From: Manis javanica
Taxonomy: Eukaryota > Chordata > Mammalia > Pholidota > Manidae
Direction: 5' to 3'
Assembly (NCBI RefSeq): GCF_040802235.1
Contig: NC_133156.1
Location: 28,725,343-28,789,342 of the forward strand
Length of the DNA stretch: 64,000 bases
A program made the translations under genes and the position numbers. A model generated the notes under the pieces. It had not been told where the DNA came from. It was given only the letters and a program-made list of their open reading frames with translations, and searched no databases. Within the stretch, counting starts at the first letter, position 1. Each line of letters starts with the position of its first letter. Below, piece by piece: positions 33,670 through 45,624 of this stretch.

Positions 33670-34018
33670 CAGCTCAGCGCTGCATCACAACGCCCACATC
33701 GCTCACCTCACTTCATCTCATCACGTAGACCTTTTGTCATCTCACATTATTACATGAAGAAGGGTGAGTATAGCGCAGTAAGATATTTTGAGAGAGCGAG
33801 AGACCACATTTACCTAACTTTTATCACAGTGCATTGTTATAATTGTTCTGTTTTATTATTAGTTACTAATGTGCCTAATTTACAAATGAGACTTTATCAT
33901 ACATGTACATGTATAGGAACAAACATAGTATATATGAGGTTTGGTACTATCTATGGTATCAGGCATCCATGGGGGATGGCTTGGAACATGTCCCTGTGGA
34001 TAAGGGGGAACTGCTGTA
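33670..34018 (+). mobile_element. TcMar-Tigger DNA transposon, 3' part
   Basis: Closely follows a Tigger 3' end: ACTTCATCTCATCACGTAGA, AAGAAGGGTGAGTATAGCG, TTTTGAGAGAGCGAGAGACC, CATAGTATATATGAGG and the terminal GGATAAGGGGGAACTGCTGT with a final A at 34018. No transposase is present. Confidence 0.8.
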
Positions 34019-34021
34019 ATC

Positions 34022-34210
34022 ACATTTTAGCAGTTATTTTTGTTGAGTACTTACTATGTGCCAGTCACGATTCTGAGGGTTTCATGACTTTTAACTCATT
34101 TAATCCAGGCGGCTCAGTAACCTAACAAGAAAGCTATTCTTATCATGCCCAAGGTCACATAGTTGCTACTTGGCAGATCTGGGGTTCACCCCGGGCACCT
34201 GACTCCCACC
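34022..34210 (-). repeat. MIR SINE
   Basis: TTGAGTACTTACTATGTGCC, CATTTAATCC and CCAAGGTCACATAG in reverse MIR order. Confidence 0.8.
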
Positions 34211-34744
34211 TGACCCCTTCTGCCGCCAGTCTCCTGCATCCTAGCCCCACTCTAGCAGCACTCTGACTCCTGCCTGGAACCCTCCTTGTGTGGGAACAGG
34301 GATTCACCCCACTTCTGAAAGTCCCCCGCCTCCAGGGTCAGCCTCCATCTACCCACCAGAACAAAAAGGGGCCTGAATTTGGTCTCCATGAGCTGTGAGT
34401 GTGGATGATTCTTTAATGCTGTGCACTAGGTCATGTTTTGAACAGGAGAAAAGGTTTCTGGTGGTGAAGCAATGTTGCCAACAAACCTCATTTGCAAGAA
34501 GAGAGGGGGCTGGCATCTGCTGGCTTTTGAGATGTGTGGTGAAGCCCCAGGGAGCCTGTTTGCACAGGCTGTTGGGAAACTGTCAGCCCACTGACGGTGC
34601 TTTCCATGGCCGCAGCATATTGCTGGGACAGGGAGGGCCATGTGGGCAGTGCCTACTCTGACCCCAGGGCCTGCAGGGTACTCTGCAACCTGGGGCATGT
34701 AGAGCAGATTTCTAGATACCCAGGGGGACAGGAGCATAGTAGCA

Positions 34745-35065
34745 TTTTTATTTGTTCCTTATATTCTTTATTCTACAAATATGATAGATACAAAATTAAG
34801 TATGTAGCATATGTATTTCAAGAAATCTGATAATTTCAAGTGTTATCAAGGAGGGAAGGCCCATATACTAATAATGGAAGTGTAACTGGTTCAGTAACTT
34901 TGGGAAATAATCTGTTGCTGTCCTATAAAGTTGACAGGCACACACTCCAGAACCCAGCAATTTCTCTGCAGGTATAAATCCAGTAGAAACTCTGGCATAT
35001 GTGCACCAGACGACGTGGATAAAATGGTCATAATAACGATAATTAGAAAAGGCCTTTATCCTGGT
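34745..35065 (+). repeat. Old L1 fragment
   Basis: CTAATAATGGAAGTGTAACTG, CCCAGCAATTTCTCTGCAGG and ATATGTGCACCAGACGACG resemble the L1 ORF2-end/3' UTR motif 'acccagcaattccactcc...'. Strongly diverged. Confidence 0.55.
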
Positions 35066-35514
35066 TCTTTGCACAACCCCATGGCCCTGAGCCCTGGGGA
35101 CTGTTTAGTTGGAAAATTGCAGCTTGAGGCAGAGCCCATGCATAACTCAGCAGTGAGGACCCCTGAGACCATCTCCCCCAGGCCCTCAAGCCTCCCATGG
35201 GGAGTCAGGCACAGTCCCAAGGGTCAGTGGTGGCACCAGGAGTGGAGCTTTCTACCTCTCAGGGCTCTGTGTGGCAGCTTTCCCCCAGAACCTGCCAGGT
35301 GAGGAAAGGCTGACTTCTCCCAGAGCATCAGGGTAGCTCCTAGGGACCAATAACAGGCCGACTCCTTTCTGTCCTGGGGCTTTGGCGGGGCTGAAGGGAG
35401 AGTAGTGGCCTTGCACCCAGAAGACTTAGGTTCAAGCTGAGGCGCAGCCACCCTCTTAGCCTGTCTCCCCTGTGAAGTGGGATTCCTTGTCCCTGCTCTC
35501 AGTGATGCTGTCGC

Positions 35515-35720
35515 AGGGAGGCTAAGAGCATGCAGTTTGTGGTTGCAGACTAGGTTCAAACCCTGCCTCTGCCACTTTCGTGTGACCTTGGGCAAACTCT
35601 TGGACCTGCCTTACAAATGGGGGATGATGGAGTGATGCTGATTCCTGATTTCCAGTAATCCTGGGAGGATTAAATGATAATGCAAGAGATTCAGCCCAGT
35701 ACCTGGCTCCCAGGAAATCC
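35515..35720 (+). repeat. MIR SINE
   Basis: TTCGTGTGACCTTGGGCAAA, CTGGGAGGATTAAATGATAA and CCCAGTACCTGGC. Confidence 0.85.
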
Positions 35721-35834
35721 CCCCCATGTACTCATGGGGTATACTGGAAATTTCCCAGGAAGGCCCAGGGTGGAGCAACCTAGGGGTAGGGCAGGAGGTG
35801 GGAGACTCCTGGAGAAAGAGCAGATGGGGACAGG

Positions 35835-36030
35835 CACATACAGTGTTCAGGCTTAAATATTCATGAGCTGTGTGATCTTAGGCAAGCTACTTAACCTCTC
35901 TGTGTTTGTTTCCTCATCTGTACAATGGGAATAATGATTGCAACTGTCTCACAAGGTTGTTGTGAGGATTCAGTGAATTAACTTGTGTAAAGGCCTTAGG
36001 TAGTGTCTAGACCATGATAAATGCATTATA
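35835..36030 (+). repeat. MIR SINE
   Basis: GAGCTGTGTGATCTTAGGCA, CTCATCTGTACAATGGGAAT and TGTTGTGAGGATTCAGTGAA. Confidence 0.9.
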
Positions 36031-36174
36031 ACGCTCTTCTCTTCACCATCCTATGGGGTCCTAGATTAGGCTTAGAGGCTGGCTCTTTTCCAACTCTGCC
36101 GTCAGCTTTCTGTGTACCTAGAGCAGTGTTCTCATCTTGTGGATTCAGTTGCCTCTGCTGTGTTTGCAGGGGTC

Positions 36175-36320
36175 CCAGGCTGCTTGGCAGCACAGCATTC
36201 TCAAAACTCCCTGTGTATGGGGATTCCCCGGGAAGCTTGTGATGCAGATTCCTGGACTCCACCCGGGACTCCCTGACAGTAGATGAGCATGGAGTGGTTC
36301 AGACACCACACTTTGGGACA
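36175..36320 (-). repeat. MER5-like hAT MITE fragment
   Basis: GGAAGCTTGTGATGCAGATT and CCTGGACTCCACCCGGGACT resemble the MER5/Charlie pattern '...atgcagattcctgggccccacc'. Confidence 0.55.
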
Positions 36321-36639
36321 CATTGCCCACACAATACCATAGAAATATGGGAAAGGAGACCTCACCTAGCCCTTTAGGCATCTCAGGTTGATCCCTCTTC
36401 TATGCTCCTTAACCTCTGACCTCTGAACCTACTCCTCCTGCTTTTTTCCAGACCCTATTCTCTCTTCAGCAACTCTGGGTGCTCCCTGGCTGGGTCTCAT
36501 TCCCACTTCTCTCTAAACATTGCTAAGGTCATCTTGCCCCACAAGAGGAGTAGGGGCTAACTGTAACCTGACACCAGACCCATTTACCCTGCTGTCACAT
36601 GCATATGTCCCTCACTCCTCATGACAACGAGGGAGGTCA

Positions 36640-36775
36640 GACCTAAACCAGACCCGTTTTATAGAGGAGGAAGCTGAGGCTCGAAGATGGCAGCAACTTG
36701 CTCAGGGTCACCTGTCCAGTAAATAAACCAGTCAGAACCAGACCCAGGAAGCTGGATTCCTGAGGCTCTTTAGAG
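36640..36775 (-). repeat. MIR SINE fragment
   Basis: CCGTTTTATAGAGGAGGAAG, then CTGAGGCTCGAAGATGG, in reverse MIR order. Confidence 0.7.
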
Positions 36776-36779
36776 CCAT

Positions 36780-38930
36780 AATGTGTGACCAGAGAGAGGT
36801 GGGGCTGCCAGGCAGGCCAGTGCTGGAGGACTGTGTCCATCTTGGGCCCTAGATGTGGCTGGAGCATGTCCCGTAGAGTGATGCTGCCTGCGTGCCTTCC
36901 ATCCCTGACTGCAGGCCTCTGCCTCTACCCAGCCCTGCCTCCACCTCTCCTGTCTTCCTCTGTGTCCCCTGGCCCGACCATTTCAGTCCCTGAAGCATTC
37001 TGCTGTCTTTTCTCTCCCTCTCAGAGATCCCATGCCTCCTGATCAGGGATCAGTTCCTTCCCCAGCAGAAGCTTCGCACGGGCCAGGCTCGTCCGGAGGC
37101 CCCTGGGCTGTACGCTGGCTGTTCCCTTGGTGAGGCCTGCAGTCCGAGACCCTTCACCCCTTTCCATCACTTGGGACTCAACCTCCAAAGATTCCCACGT
37201 GCTTCAGGCGTCTGCTTGGGCTCTAAGCCTGTGGTCAAAGGGCGGACTCAGCTCAGGGGCCCCAGGGGCACCTCCCACCGGGGCTGCCCTTTAGACTCAA
37301 CTAGGGCTCAGAAATCATGTCTGGTATGGAGAACATGTCCTTCAATGGCCTGGTGACACAGATGGGAAGCTTTGCCCTCGATTGGGTCAGGCGCCCTCCC
37401 ATGGCCACAGGGCCAGGCAGCGAGCGGCAGAGCTGGGGCTGGAGCCCGTGCCCCTGTCCCTGGACCAGCGTGCCCTTCCCCCTGCTGTGTCCCAGCCAAC
37501 ACCCTGACTTCCCTTCCTCTCTGCTGCTGCTGGAGCCTAAGCTGACATCACTGCTCCTCCAGCTTTGCTTCTTGAAACCATTATTTGAAAACAGTTTTCC
37601 TTGTCAGGAGCCCCAGGCTCTTTGGAGCTGTGAAATCAAGCCTGACAGAACAAGGAAGAAACACTGTTTACAGAGAAGCCAGGGAGGCTGGCCGAGCCTC
37701 GGGCATGGCGGCAAACCTCAGGCCCACAGGACACTGACACTGCCCACTCCCCCTGCTCCCAGGCCCCCATCGAAGCACAGCCACACGGAGCCCTGGAAGC
37801 GCGTTTGCTCAGGACAGGATCGGAGCTTAGAGGTCATCCAGGCCTAGTTCCCGTGTAGATGGGGAAACTGGGACGCAGAGAGACAGAAGACAGAGAGGGT
37901 CAGCAGGAGAGCGAGGACCAGCCCCTGGGGGGCAGCATCTCCCTGGGGAAGATGGTGCAGAGGCCCCCCTGTTCGCAGACCCCGCATCTGCCGCTGGTTC
38001 TTACCTCTCCTGTAGTCCAGTCCAGATGTGGCTCCTTGTGGTCCCGATACAGGGGCCAGCCCGTTGGGGATGGCTGGGAGTGTCACTGCTTCTCAACTAA
38101 CTTGACTGAACCTCTGACACCCCTCAGTGGCACATGGGCATTTTTAAATGGCTGGCACCGGGCTTCCCTCCCCTTAGCCCCAAGCCCACTGCTCCCTGGA
38201 TGCAGAGACCCCACTGCCTTTTACCTTATATGAGCTGAAGAGGCGAGCCCAGTGTTGGGGCGCATCGGGTGCTGAGTCCTCTGGGGCCCCCCATTGGCCC
38301 GGGAGTCCACCACGTGACCACCTCGCCTTGACCTGCCCCTGGTGCTGAATGTTGCTTTTACCCCCTAAGGAAGGAGTGGTTGACAATTTTCATATTTCTT
38401 CTAAATTTGGAGATTTCAGACAATGCTGGGAGGCTTGGCTCCAGCTGCCAGAGGCCCATGTGGAAGTCATTAAGCAGGAGAAGGGGGGCCTGGGGAGAGA
38501 GGGAGGCAGGGCGAGGAGGAGAAGGAAGGGGGTGGGGCCGGAGTTCTGAGGGTTGCCATTTGTAAGCCTGGGAACATGAGCAGACTCCCTGGCAGCATGT
38601 TGTGTGTGAGAATTTCCTTCCTTTTCCCTGGTCCCTGTGTCCCAGGACTGGAGTGGGGGTTCTGAGATTTTCTGGGAACTCCCAGTGAGAAAGACACCAG
38701 TCTTGGCTCCTGGCATCCAGGGGGACGGTGTGAATGTCAGGGGACAGGGGATCATGAGGAAGTGAATCCCTTCTCTAGGAAGCCAGGATCCTGGGAGGCC
38801 AACCCCATCATTGTACAAAGCAAGCCCAGGACCCCAGTGGGAAAGGGCCTGCCCATCCCACAGGAGGCTGTGACAGCACAGGAGCTTGAGTCCAGGGATT
38901 GCCCACTGGGGCTCTCTTTCCACTGCAGTC
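36780..38930. other. Unique GC-rich sequence, nothing recognised
   Basis: Frames up to 195 codons (38390-38977 minus) without domains. No repeat family recognised. Confidence 0.4.
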
Positions 38931-38934
38931 CTAG

Positions 38935-39345
38935 TCCTGAGAAATGCCCATCTCTCACTATAGTCCCCCTTTCTCATTATACTTCAACCACATTGGCTTC
39001 CAGTAGGTTTCTTAGCATCTTTCATGCCTCAGGGCCTTTGCACTTGCAGTTCTCTCTGCCAAAAGAGCCTTCTCCCCAGAGCTTCCCATAGCTGGTTCCT
39101 TCTCCAGCTTCTGGTTTCAGCTCAGAAGTCCTCTCTGGGAGAAGCCTTGCCTGGCCAGTGTATTATGTCCACTTACCCTGCTTGTTGCCCTCCAGAACAT
39201 TCATGCACCATGTTTATTTTAATATGTACTGGTTTAGTTGTGCATCATCTAGCTCTTCCAGAATAGTATGAAGCAGACCTGGGCAGGGTCCGTGTCCCCA
39301 GGCCTCCCACAGTGCCCTTGAAGAATGGCCAGAAGGACCAGTGTG
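38935..39345 (+). repeat. L2 LINE 3' region
   Basis: TCATGCCTCAGGGCCTTTGC, GAAGTCCTCTCTGGGAGAAG and CCTTGCCTGGCC are the conserved L2 3' strings. Confidence 0.85.
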
Positions 39346-39349
39346 TTGA

Positions 39350-41450
39350 GGGGCAGCCTTGAGGATAGAAGCGGCCACTCTGAGGTCCCTGGAGGCCTTC
39401 TCCCGGTAGCTGGCCATGGCCTGTGTCAAGGGCTGCCCCCGCACCCCTGCCTTTTGTTGCTCTGATGCCAGAAGGGAAGCTCACATTCTCCTTTACAGTC
39501 CCCCAGACCTTGGCCCACACTTTGCCCATTCTTCTCTTCCCAAGGGGCCCACATTCCTTCTAGCACACAGATCCATGCTGTCCTGTGTGTGGCCCTGAGG
39601 GGTGTGGAGTGGGGAACCTGACACTGTGCCTGACCCCAAGAGGTCCCCAGTCCACGGGAGAATCTTCATCCTTTCTTCATCCCTTCTGAGGGAAGATTGC
39701 CCTTGATGCTGGGAGCCCTGTGCACTTGCTCCTGCCTTGGCTGCATCCTAGCTGGGAGGGAGGCATGCAGTCATTTAACTGCTGTGCTGAACCTCACTTT
39801 CCTCCTCTGTGGAGTGGGGGCTATAAGCCTGTCTGCAGCATTACCATGAGGGTCAGGTGCAGTGACACCTGCAGTCCTGGGGGACAGGTCAAGGAGGGGT
39901 TCTGGAGTCCAGCTGTGCTCAGCAATACCTCTGCTACTTCCAGGGGAGCTGGGGTGCTCAGGAAAGTCACTTACCATCTGTGAGTCTCACCTCCCTCTTC
40001 TAGAATGGGGCGAAAACCAGATGCCACCCCCCAGGACTGCTGTGAAGGACTGCTCCCATGCTTCTGAGGGGGTTAGCCCCGCCTCGGAGTGAGTACTCAG
40101 TGTTAGGTGTTAGCAGGGGCTCTGACTCCAAACCCAACACACGGCAGACTTGCCATGCATGCCAACCCCTCTCTTCCTGAATCAAGAAGATGGATTCTCA
40201 TTCTCCCACCTCTGAGCTGTAAGATGGTGGACAGAGAAGGCTTGTAACCCCACTCCCCACGCCTGCCCAGCATCCCAGTTTAACACTGTGACACACCACC
40301 AACAGGGCAAAGATAGAGGCAGCTCAATGCAGCCCTCAAACCTATGGAAAATCCATTGTGATTCAGAGACAGAAAAGAGAAACAGGGAAAACCTACCAGC
40401 ATGAGTGGTGGAGAGACCTACCATTTCTTCACCCAAGACCTGTGCGTGGCCAGCCACTGATTTGGCTACATCTGTGCACCAACAGGCTTCATAGTCAGGA
40501 AGTCCGTCACTAGACACCAGGACGAGGAACTGAGGTGACCCGGAGACAGATTCTAGGGGATGAGTTGTCCCGGCACCAAAATATCTCAAAAGGTTAGCTA
40601 AATGGCAGCCATTTGTGACTCAATCTCCATAAATCTGTCTCAAACATTTTTTAAGTTATTTCTGTTTCCTCCCATATCCTCTCTTGGGAGTTATGCATGC
40701 ATTATGTTTATTAGCCACTGTGTGAAGTGGCTTTTCTTTTCAGACTATGGCAAAGCAGTCTAGAAATCTCTCCATTCCCAGAGGAAGCAGGTCAGTGAGG
40801 CTCCAGTGTAACATGTGTAAGGTGTCATGGGAGGTGAACAGGCCTCTAGTTAGGAGCCGGGTAGGAGAGTGTGTTTGGGGAGTTCTGGGTCCTCAGAGGG
40901 TGGTGCAGACAGCCCAGGGGCAACCCCAACCAGCAGGGTGAGGGGCCTGGAGAAAAGGAGGCCAGGAAGAGCTGCTTTATCCCTACAGGTGATCAGAGCA
41001 GAGGATGAGCTGTTCAATTGAAATCAGAAAGATGGAGTTTAGATTTGCTTCAGAGGGACTTTTTAAGTCAGTGGAGTTACTCAAGGATGAAATGGGCTAA
41101 TGGGCTCTCTTAGTAAAGTGATGAATTCCCTGTCACTAGAGGAATGCAAGCAGAAGCTGGGTGACAATTTGGCAAGTCCCTTCTAGCCTAGAGATCCTAT
41201 GAACTTTATCTCACATTTCATGTTCTCACTCCAACCTGTCCTGAACCTCCAGCTCTGATGCCACGCTGATTTGACTCAGAAAGCACAGATTTGTACTGTG
41301 GGAGGCAATTGTGTGTTGGAAAGGGCCATAACCCATGATTTAAAAATCAACCCCTATATGTTTTCTTTGTTGAGCATCAGACTTTTGTTTCATTGCCCGA
41401 GTATAATTCTGAGAAGTTAGTAATAGAAAATTAGTGAAGAAACGCTTATA
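39350..41450. other. Mostly unique sequence
   Basis: A decayed MIR-like piece lies around 39930-40020. Nothing else recognised; no exon pattern. Confidence 0.4.
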
Positions 41451-41451
41451 T

Positions 41452-41733
41452 GAGTTGATCCTTGAACAACACAGATTTAAATTATGCAGATCTATTTATA
41501 TGGAGTTTTTTCAATAAATACAGTACAGTACTGTAAATATTCTTCCTCATGATTTTATTAATAACATTTTCCTTTCTCTAGTCTACTTTATTGTAAGAAT
41601 ATAGTATATGATACATAGAGCACTATATAAAATATGTGTTAATTGACAGTTTTGTTATTGGTAGGGCTTCTCCTCAACAGTAGGCTGTTAGTAGTTAAGT
41701 TTGGGGAGAGGTGAAAATTATGCACAGATTTTT
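41452..41733 (+). mobile_element. TcMar-Tigger transposon, left part, split by the L1 insertion
   Basis: The left terminal inverted repeat starts GAGTTGATCCTTGAACAACA at 41452, and internal Tigger sequence such as TTTTTTCAATAAATACAGTA follows. It breaks off at TATGCACAGATTTTT (41719-41733). The same 15 bases recur at 45418, where the transposon resumes. Confidence 0.85.
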
Positions 41734-41949
41734 TTTTTAAATGTCATACAGAAAGTATTTTTATTCTGTAAAATCCAAAATTAAAAAGTAAATTCTTGTC
41801 CTGAAGGATGATGGATGATAGTGGGGGTAGATTTCTATTGGCCTTCTCTGGAGGTCAAGTAATTTTTGTTCAGTGACAGACCATAGCAAAACGCTATGCT
41901 TTCTTTTTTTTTTTTTTTAAGGGCAATAGCTGATTTTTTTTTTTATTAA

Positions 41950-42231
41950 CGACAATAAAATTCTGTATAGAGGAGTCAATGCTCAATGCACAATCATTAA
42001 TCCATCTCAAGCCTAATTCTCGTCAGTCTCCAAACTTCTGAAGCATAACAAACAAGTTCTTACATGGTGAACAAATTCTTACATAGTGAATAAGTTCTTA
42101 CATGGTGAACAGTACAAGGGCAGTCATCACAGAAACTTTCGGTTTTGATCATGCATTATGAACTATAAACAATCAGGTCAAATATGAATATTCGTTTGAT
42201 TTTTATACTCGATTTATATATGGATCCCACA
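41950..42231 (-). repeat. U3-R LTR portion of the retrocopy
   Basis: Starts TGTGGGATCC at 42231 behind the polypurine tract. At 42054-42110 it has three head-to-tail copies of a 19-base unit (plus strand AAGTTCTTACATGGTGAAC and variants). The copy at 13172-13449 has about one unit. Confidence 0.8.
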
Positions 42232-42938
42232 TTTCTCCCTTTATTATTATTATTATTTTTATTTTTATTTTTAATAAAATGCTGAAGTGGTAGGTAGATG
42301 CAAGATAAAGGTACAAAACATAGTTTAGTGTTGTAAGAGGGCAATTGTAGATGATCAGGTGTGTGCCTGTAGACTATGTGTTAATCCGAGCTAGACAAGG
42401 GCAATAAAACATCCACGGATGCAGAAGATTTCTCTCAAAACAGGGGGGTGAGGTTCTAAGCTTCACCACTGTTGATCCCCAATTTCTCACCTGATGGCCC
42501 CCCTGCGACTGTGCCTGTCTTAGGTTGTTCCTCCCTTGAGGAATCTTACCCATCTCTGGCTAACCAGTCATCTTCCGGGGCCATACAGGGAGATGTAAAG
42601 TTGGTAAGTGAGAGAGAAGCCATATTATTTGAAAAGGTTAGCTTTTTACTTCTTTGCAGATTTATGCCCTGTGGCTTCTATGCCCAGCATTTGTCTTGAG
42701 GTATCTTTACCCCTTGGAGGAATTATGATACTCGGTAAATTCGATATGAGGCACAAATTCTATTTAAGGGTTGTACTTAGGAAGGAAGAAGAAATGCTAT
42801 AGAAGTAGCAGTTGGAAGAAAACATGGGAGGATTGATTATTTCTTTGACATATCTTCTTGTAGAGTAACTTAAGCATGTATAGGTTTTAAACTACTAACT
42901 AAATTGTGCACACATATTAACATAATAGGAATACAGTT

Positions 42939-43418
42939 TCATAAACAAAGCAAATCTATAATTACCATCCATCTCCAGTGAAGCCAAGAAAACCAGTTAG
43001 GCACCCTAGGCATTTGTGAAAATTTGTCTATGATATGATGGATATTGTCCAACTGTACTTGAACAGTCTGAGAGCAATCAGACAAATTAAAGCAACCCAT
43101 TTCTGGGAACTGTTCACATCCCATATGTTCTTTTAACCATAGATAGTCTGTAGTTGTAAGATTTTGGAGTGCTACAACTTGCACTTCTCCTAATTCTTGG
43201 TTGAGTTCCAACAGTATAGATCCAGTCAAATTTGTTGTTTTACTGTATGCACAGGCCAGCTGAGGTATCTCCTTCTTCATTCCAATGGCAAGTCCAGGAA
43301 ACGGTGGGGTGGATGTAGCTACAACTGCAGCATCGCCTGGATCTTTGTGGAGGTTTTTGATGATCATCTTCTGGTATGAGTCTTCCAGAGAGTGCTGATG
43401 TTGGAAGTTCTTCTTCAT
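42939..43418 (-). pseudogene. Retroviral envelope transmembrane-subunit fragment (159 codons)
   Basis: The open frame carries the ectodomain of a gamma-type transmembrane envelope subunit: a Gly/Pro-containing fusion-peptide-like stretch, a heptad region (TTNLTGSILLELNQELG), the LQNLTTTDYLWLKEH segment in place of the immunosuppressive-like helix, and the cysteine motif GCEQFPEMGCFN. Where the family has CX6CC, here one of the paired cysteines is Gly, leaving CX7C. An NLS and a WFSWL membrane-proximal part follow, then a stop before a full membrane anchor. The surface subunit is absent. The cysteine region resembles alpharetrovirus/MER34-type envelopes more than murine-leukaemia types. No start context argues for expression; I treat it as a fragment. 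Confidence 0.75.
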
Positions 43419-43719
43419 ACCGTATCTTAGTTCATTTTCTGAGTAGCCAAATTAGGCTTTGATCTTCTGTATAAAAACAAACAGACCCTTTGCCCACACT
43501 TTGATATGCCCTTTATACCATTGTGTAGAACTCATTGGAGGTCACCACACAGGAACTGATTTTTTTTTTTTATTAAGAGAAAGGAATATTATCAGCAAAG
43601 TGTACCTCCATAGCCGATTATCTGACACCCTTTAAGTGATCAAAATTAAGGATATTTAAAGCATGCGTTGATCTTTGATTTACCATTAGTTTTATCCTAT
43701 CAAGGAGTAATCACCCTTG

Positions 43720-43955
<236 letters not shown>

Positions 43956-44274
43956 AGAATACTATGTTTACTAGGCTCTCCCTTATACTAGGTCCCCCCT
44001 ATAAACCACATTACAGTCACTGTCCATCAGCATAGCAAAATGTTGTAGAATCACTACTTGTCCTCTCTGTGTTGTGCAGCCCACCCTCCCCTTTCTCCCT
44101 CCCCACCCATGCATGCTAATCTTAATACCCCCTTTCTTCTTCCCCCCCCCTTATCCATCCCTGCCCACCCATCCTCCCCAGCCCCTTTCCCTTTGGTACC
44201 TGTTAGTCCATTTTTGGGTTCTGTAATTCCGCTGCTGTTTTGTTCCTTCAGTTTTTCCTTTGTTCTTATACTCT

Positions 44275-45417
44275 TCAGATGAGTGAGATCATTTGGTACT
44301 TGTCTTTCTCCGCTTGGCTTATTTCACTGAGCATAATACCCTCCAGCTCCATCCATGTTGCTGCAAATGGTAGGATTTTCCCTCTTCTTATGGCTGAGTA
44401 GTATTCCATTGTATATATATACCACATCTTCTTTATGCATTCATCTACTGATGGACATTTAGGTTGCTTCCAATTCGTGGCTATTGTAAATAGTGCTGCG
44501 ATAAACATAGGGGTGCATCTGTCTTTCTCAAACTTGATTGCTGCGTTCTTAGGGTAAATTCCTAGGAGTGGAATTCCTGGGTCAAATGGTAGGTCTGTTT
44601 TGAGCATTTTGATGAACCTCCATACTGCTTTCAACAATGGTTGAACTAATTTACATTCCCACCAGCAGTATAGGAGGGCTCCCCTTTCTCCACAGCCTCG
44701 CCAACATTTGTTGTTGTTTGTCTTTTGGATGGCAGCCATTCTTACTGGTGTGAGGTGATACCTCATTGTAGTTTTAATTTGCATTTCTCTGATAATTAGT
44801 GATGTGGAGCATCTTTTCATGTGTCTGTTGGCCATCTGTATTTCTTTTTTAGAAAACTGTTCAGTTCCTCTGCCCATTTTTTAATTGGGTAATTTGTTTT
44901 TTGTTTGTTGAGGCGTGTGAGCTCTTTATATATTCTGGACGTCAAGCCTTTATCGGATCTGTCATTTTCAAATATATTCTCCCATACTGTGGGGTTCCTT
45001 TTTGCTCTATTGCTGGTGTCTTTTGCTGTACAGAAGCTTTTCAGCTTGATATGGTCCCACTTGTTCATTTTTGCTGTTGTTTTCCTTGCCCAGGGAGATA
45101 TGTTCAAGAAGAGGTCACTCATGTTTATGTCTAAGAGGTTTTTGCCTATGTTTTTTTCCAAGAGTTTAATGGTTTCATGACTTACATTCAGGTCTTTGAT
45201 CCATTTTGAGTTTACTTTTGTATATGGGGTTAGACAATGATCCAGTTTCATTCTCCTACATGTAGCTGTCCAGTTTTGCCAGCACCATCTGTTGAAGAGA
45301 CTGTCATTTCGCCATTGTATGTCCATGGCTACTTTATCAAATATTAATTGACCATATATGTTTGGGTTAATTTCTGGAGTCTCTAATCTGTTCCACTGGT
45401 CTGTGGCTCTGTTCTTG
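44275..45417 (-). pseudogene. L1 ORF2 C-terminal fragment
   Basis: Two frames cover the end of L1 ORF2p: about 45417-44817, then 44877-44275, in different frames, so a shift lies near 44820-44880. Typical strings are [43 protein letters not shown] and the end MEYYSAIRR. Endonuclease and the RT catalytic core are missing through 5' truncation, so it cannot mobilise. Confidence 0.92.
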
Positions 45418-45432
45418 TATGCACAGATTTTT

Positions 45433-45485
45433 GACTGCATGGGAGTTTGGTGTCCCTAGCCCTCATGTTGCTCAAGAGTCAACTG
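45433..45485 (+). mobile_element. TcMar-Tigger transposon, right end
   Basis: Resumes with GACTGCATGGGAG and ends CATGTTGCTCAAGAGTCAAC with a final TG at 45485, the inverted counterpart of the left end at 41452. The empty-site Tigger would have been only about 335 bases, a non-autonomous copy. Confidence 0.85.
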
Positions 45486-45624
45486 CAATTGTAATCAAAC
45501 CTTCTCAACATTAATTCATGGACTGCTGTCCCCAACATATTATTAAGGTTAAAAATCATGGTACAGAAGAAGATTTGTGGTATAACCCCATTTAAATAAA
45601 TGATATGTCTGCAGAACTAAAGCA

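Larger units (their letters stand above)
41950..43555 (-). mobile_element. Retrocopy of an envelope-bearing retroviral transcript
   Basis: On the minus strand: envelope transmembrane frame (43418-42939), about 700 bases of untranslated sequence, polypurine tract TAAAGGGAGAAA (42232-42243), LTR start TGTGGGATCC at 42231, and an LTR portion that stops at 41950 in an A-run. A 20/21-base direct repeat, CTGA, an 11-12 T run, then TTAA, lies at both edges (41930-41949 and 43556-43576) and fits a target duplication, though its T-run makes this less certain. There is no U5 at the 3' end and no 5' LTR, gag or pol, so it is an mRNA copy and not a provirus. Same family as 13122-13485. Confidence 0.75.

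Noticed and set aside
41930-43576. Complete provirus at this position
   Set aside because: No 5' LTR, gag or pol, and the LTR portion ends in an A-run; a transcript copy explains it better.
44204-44216. CArG-like CCATTTTTGG
   Set aside because: Part of the L1 3' UTR.
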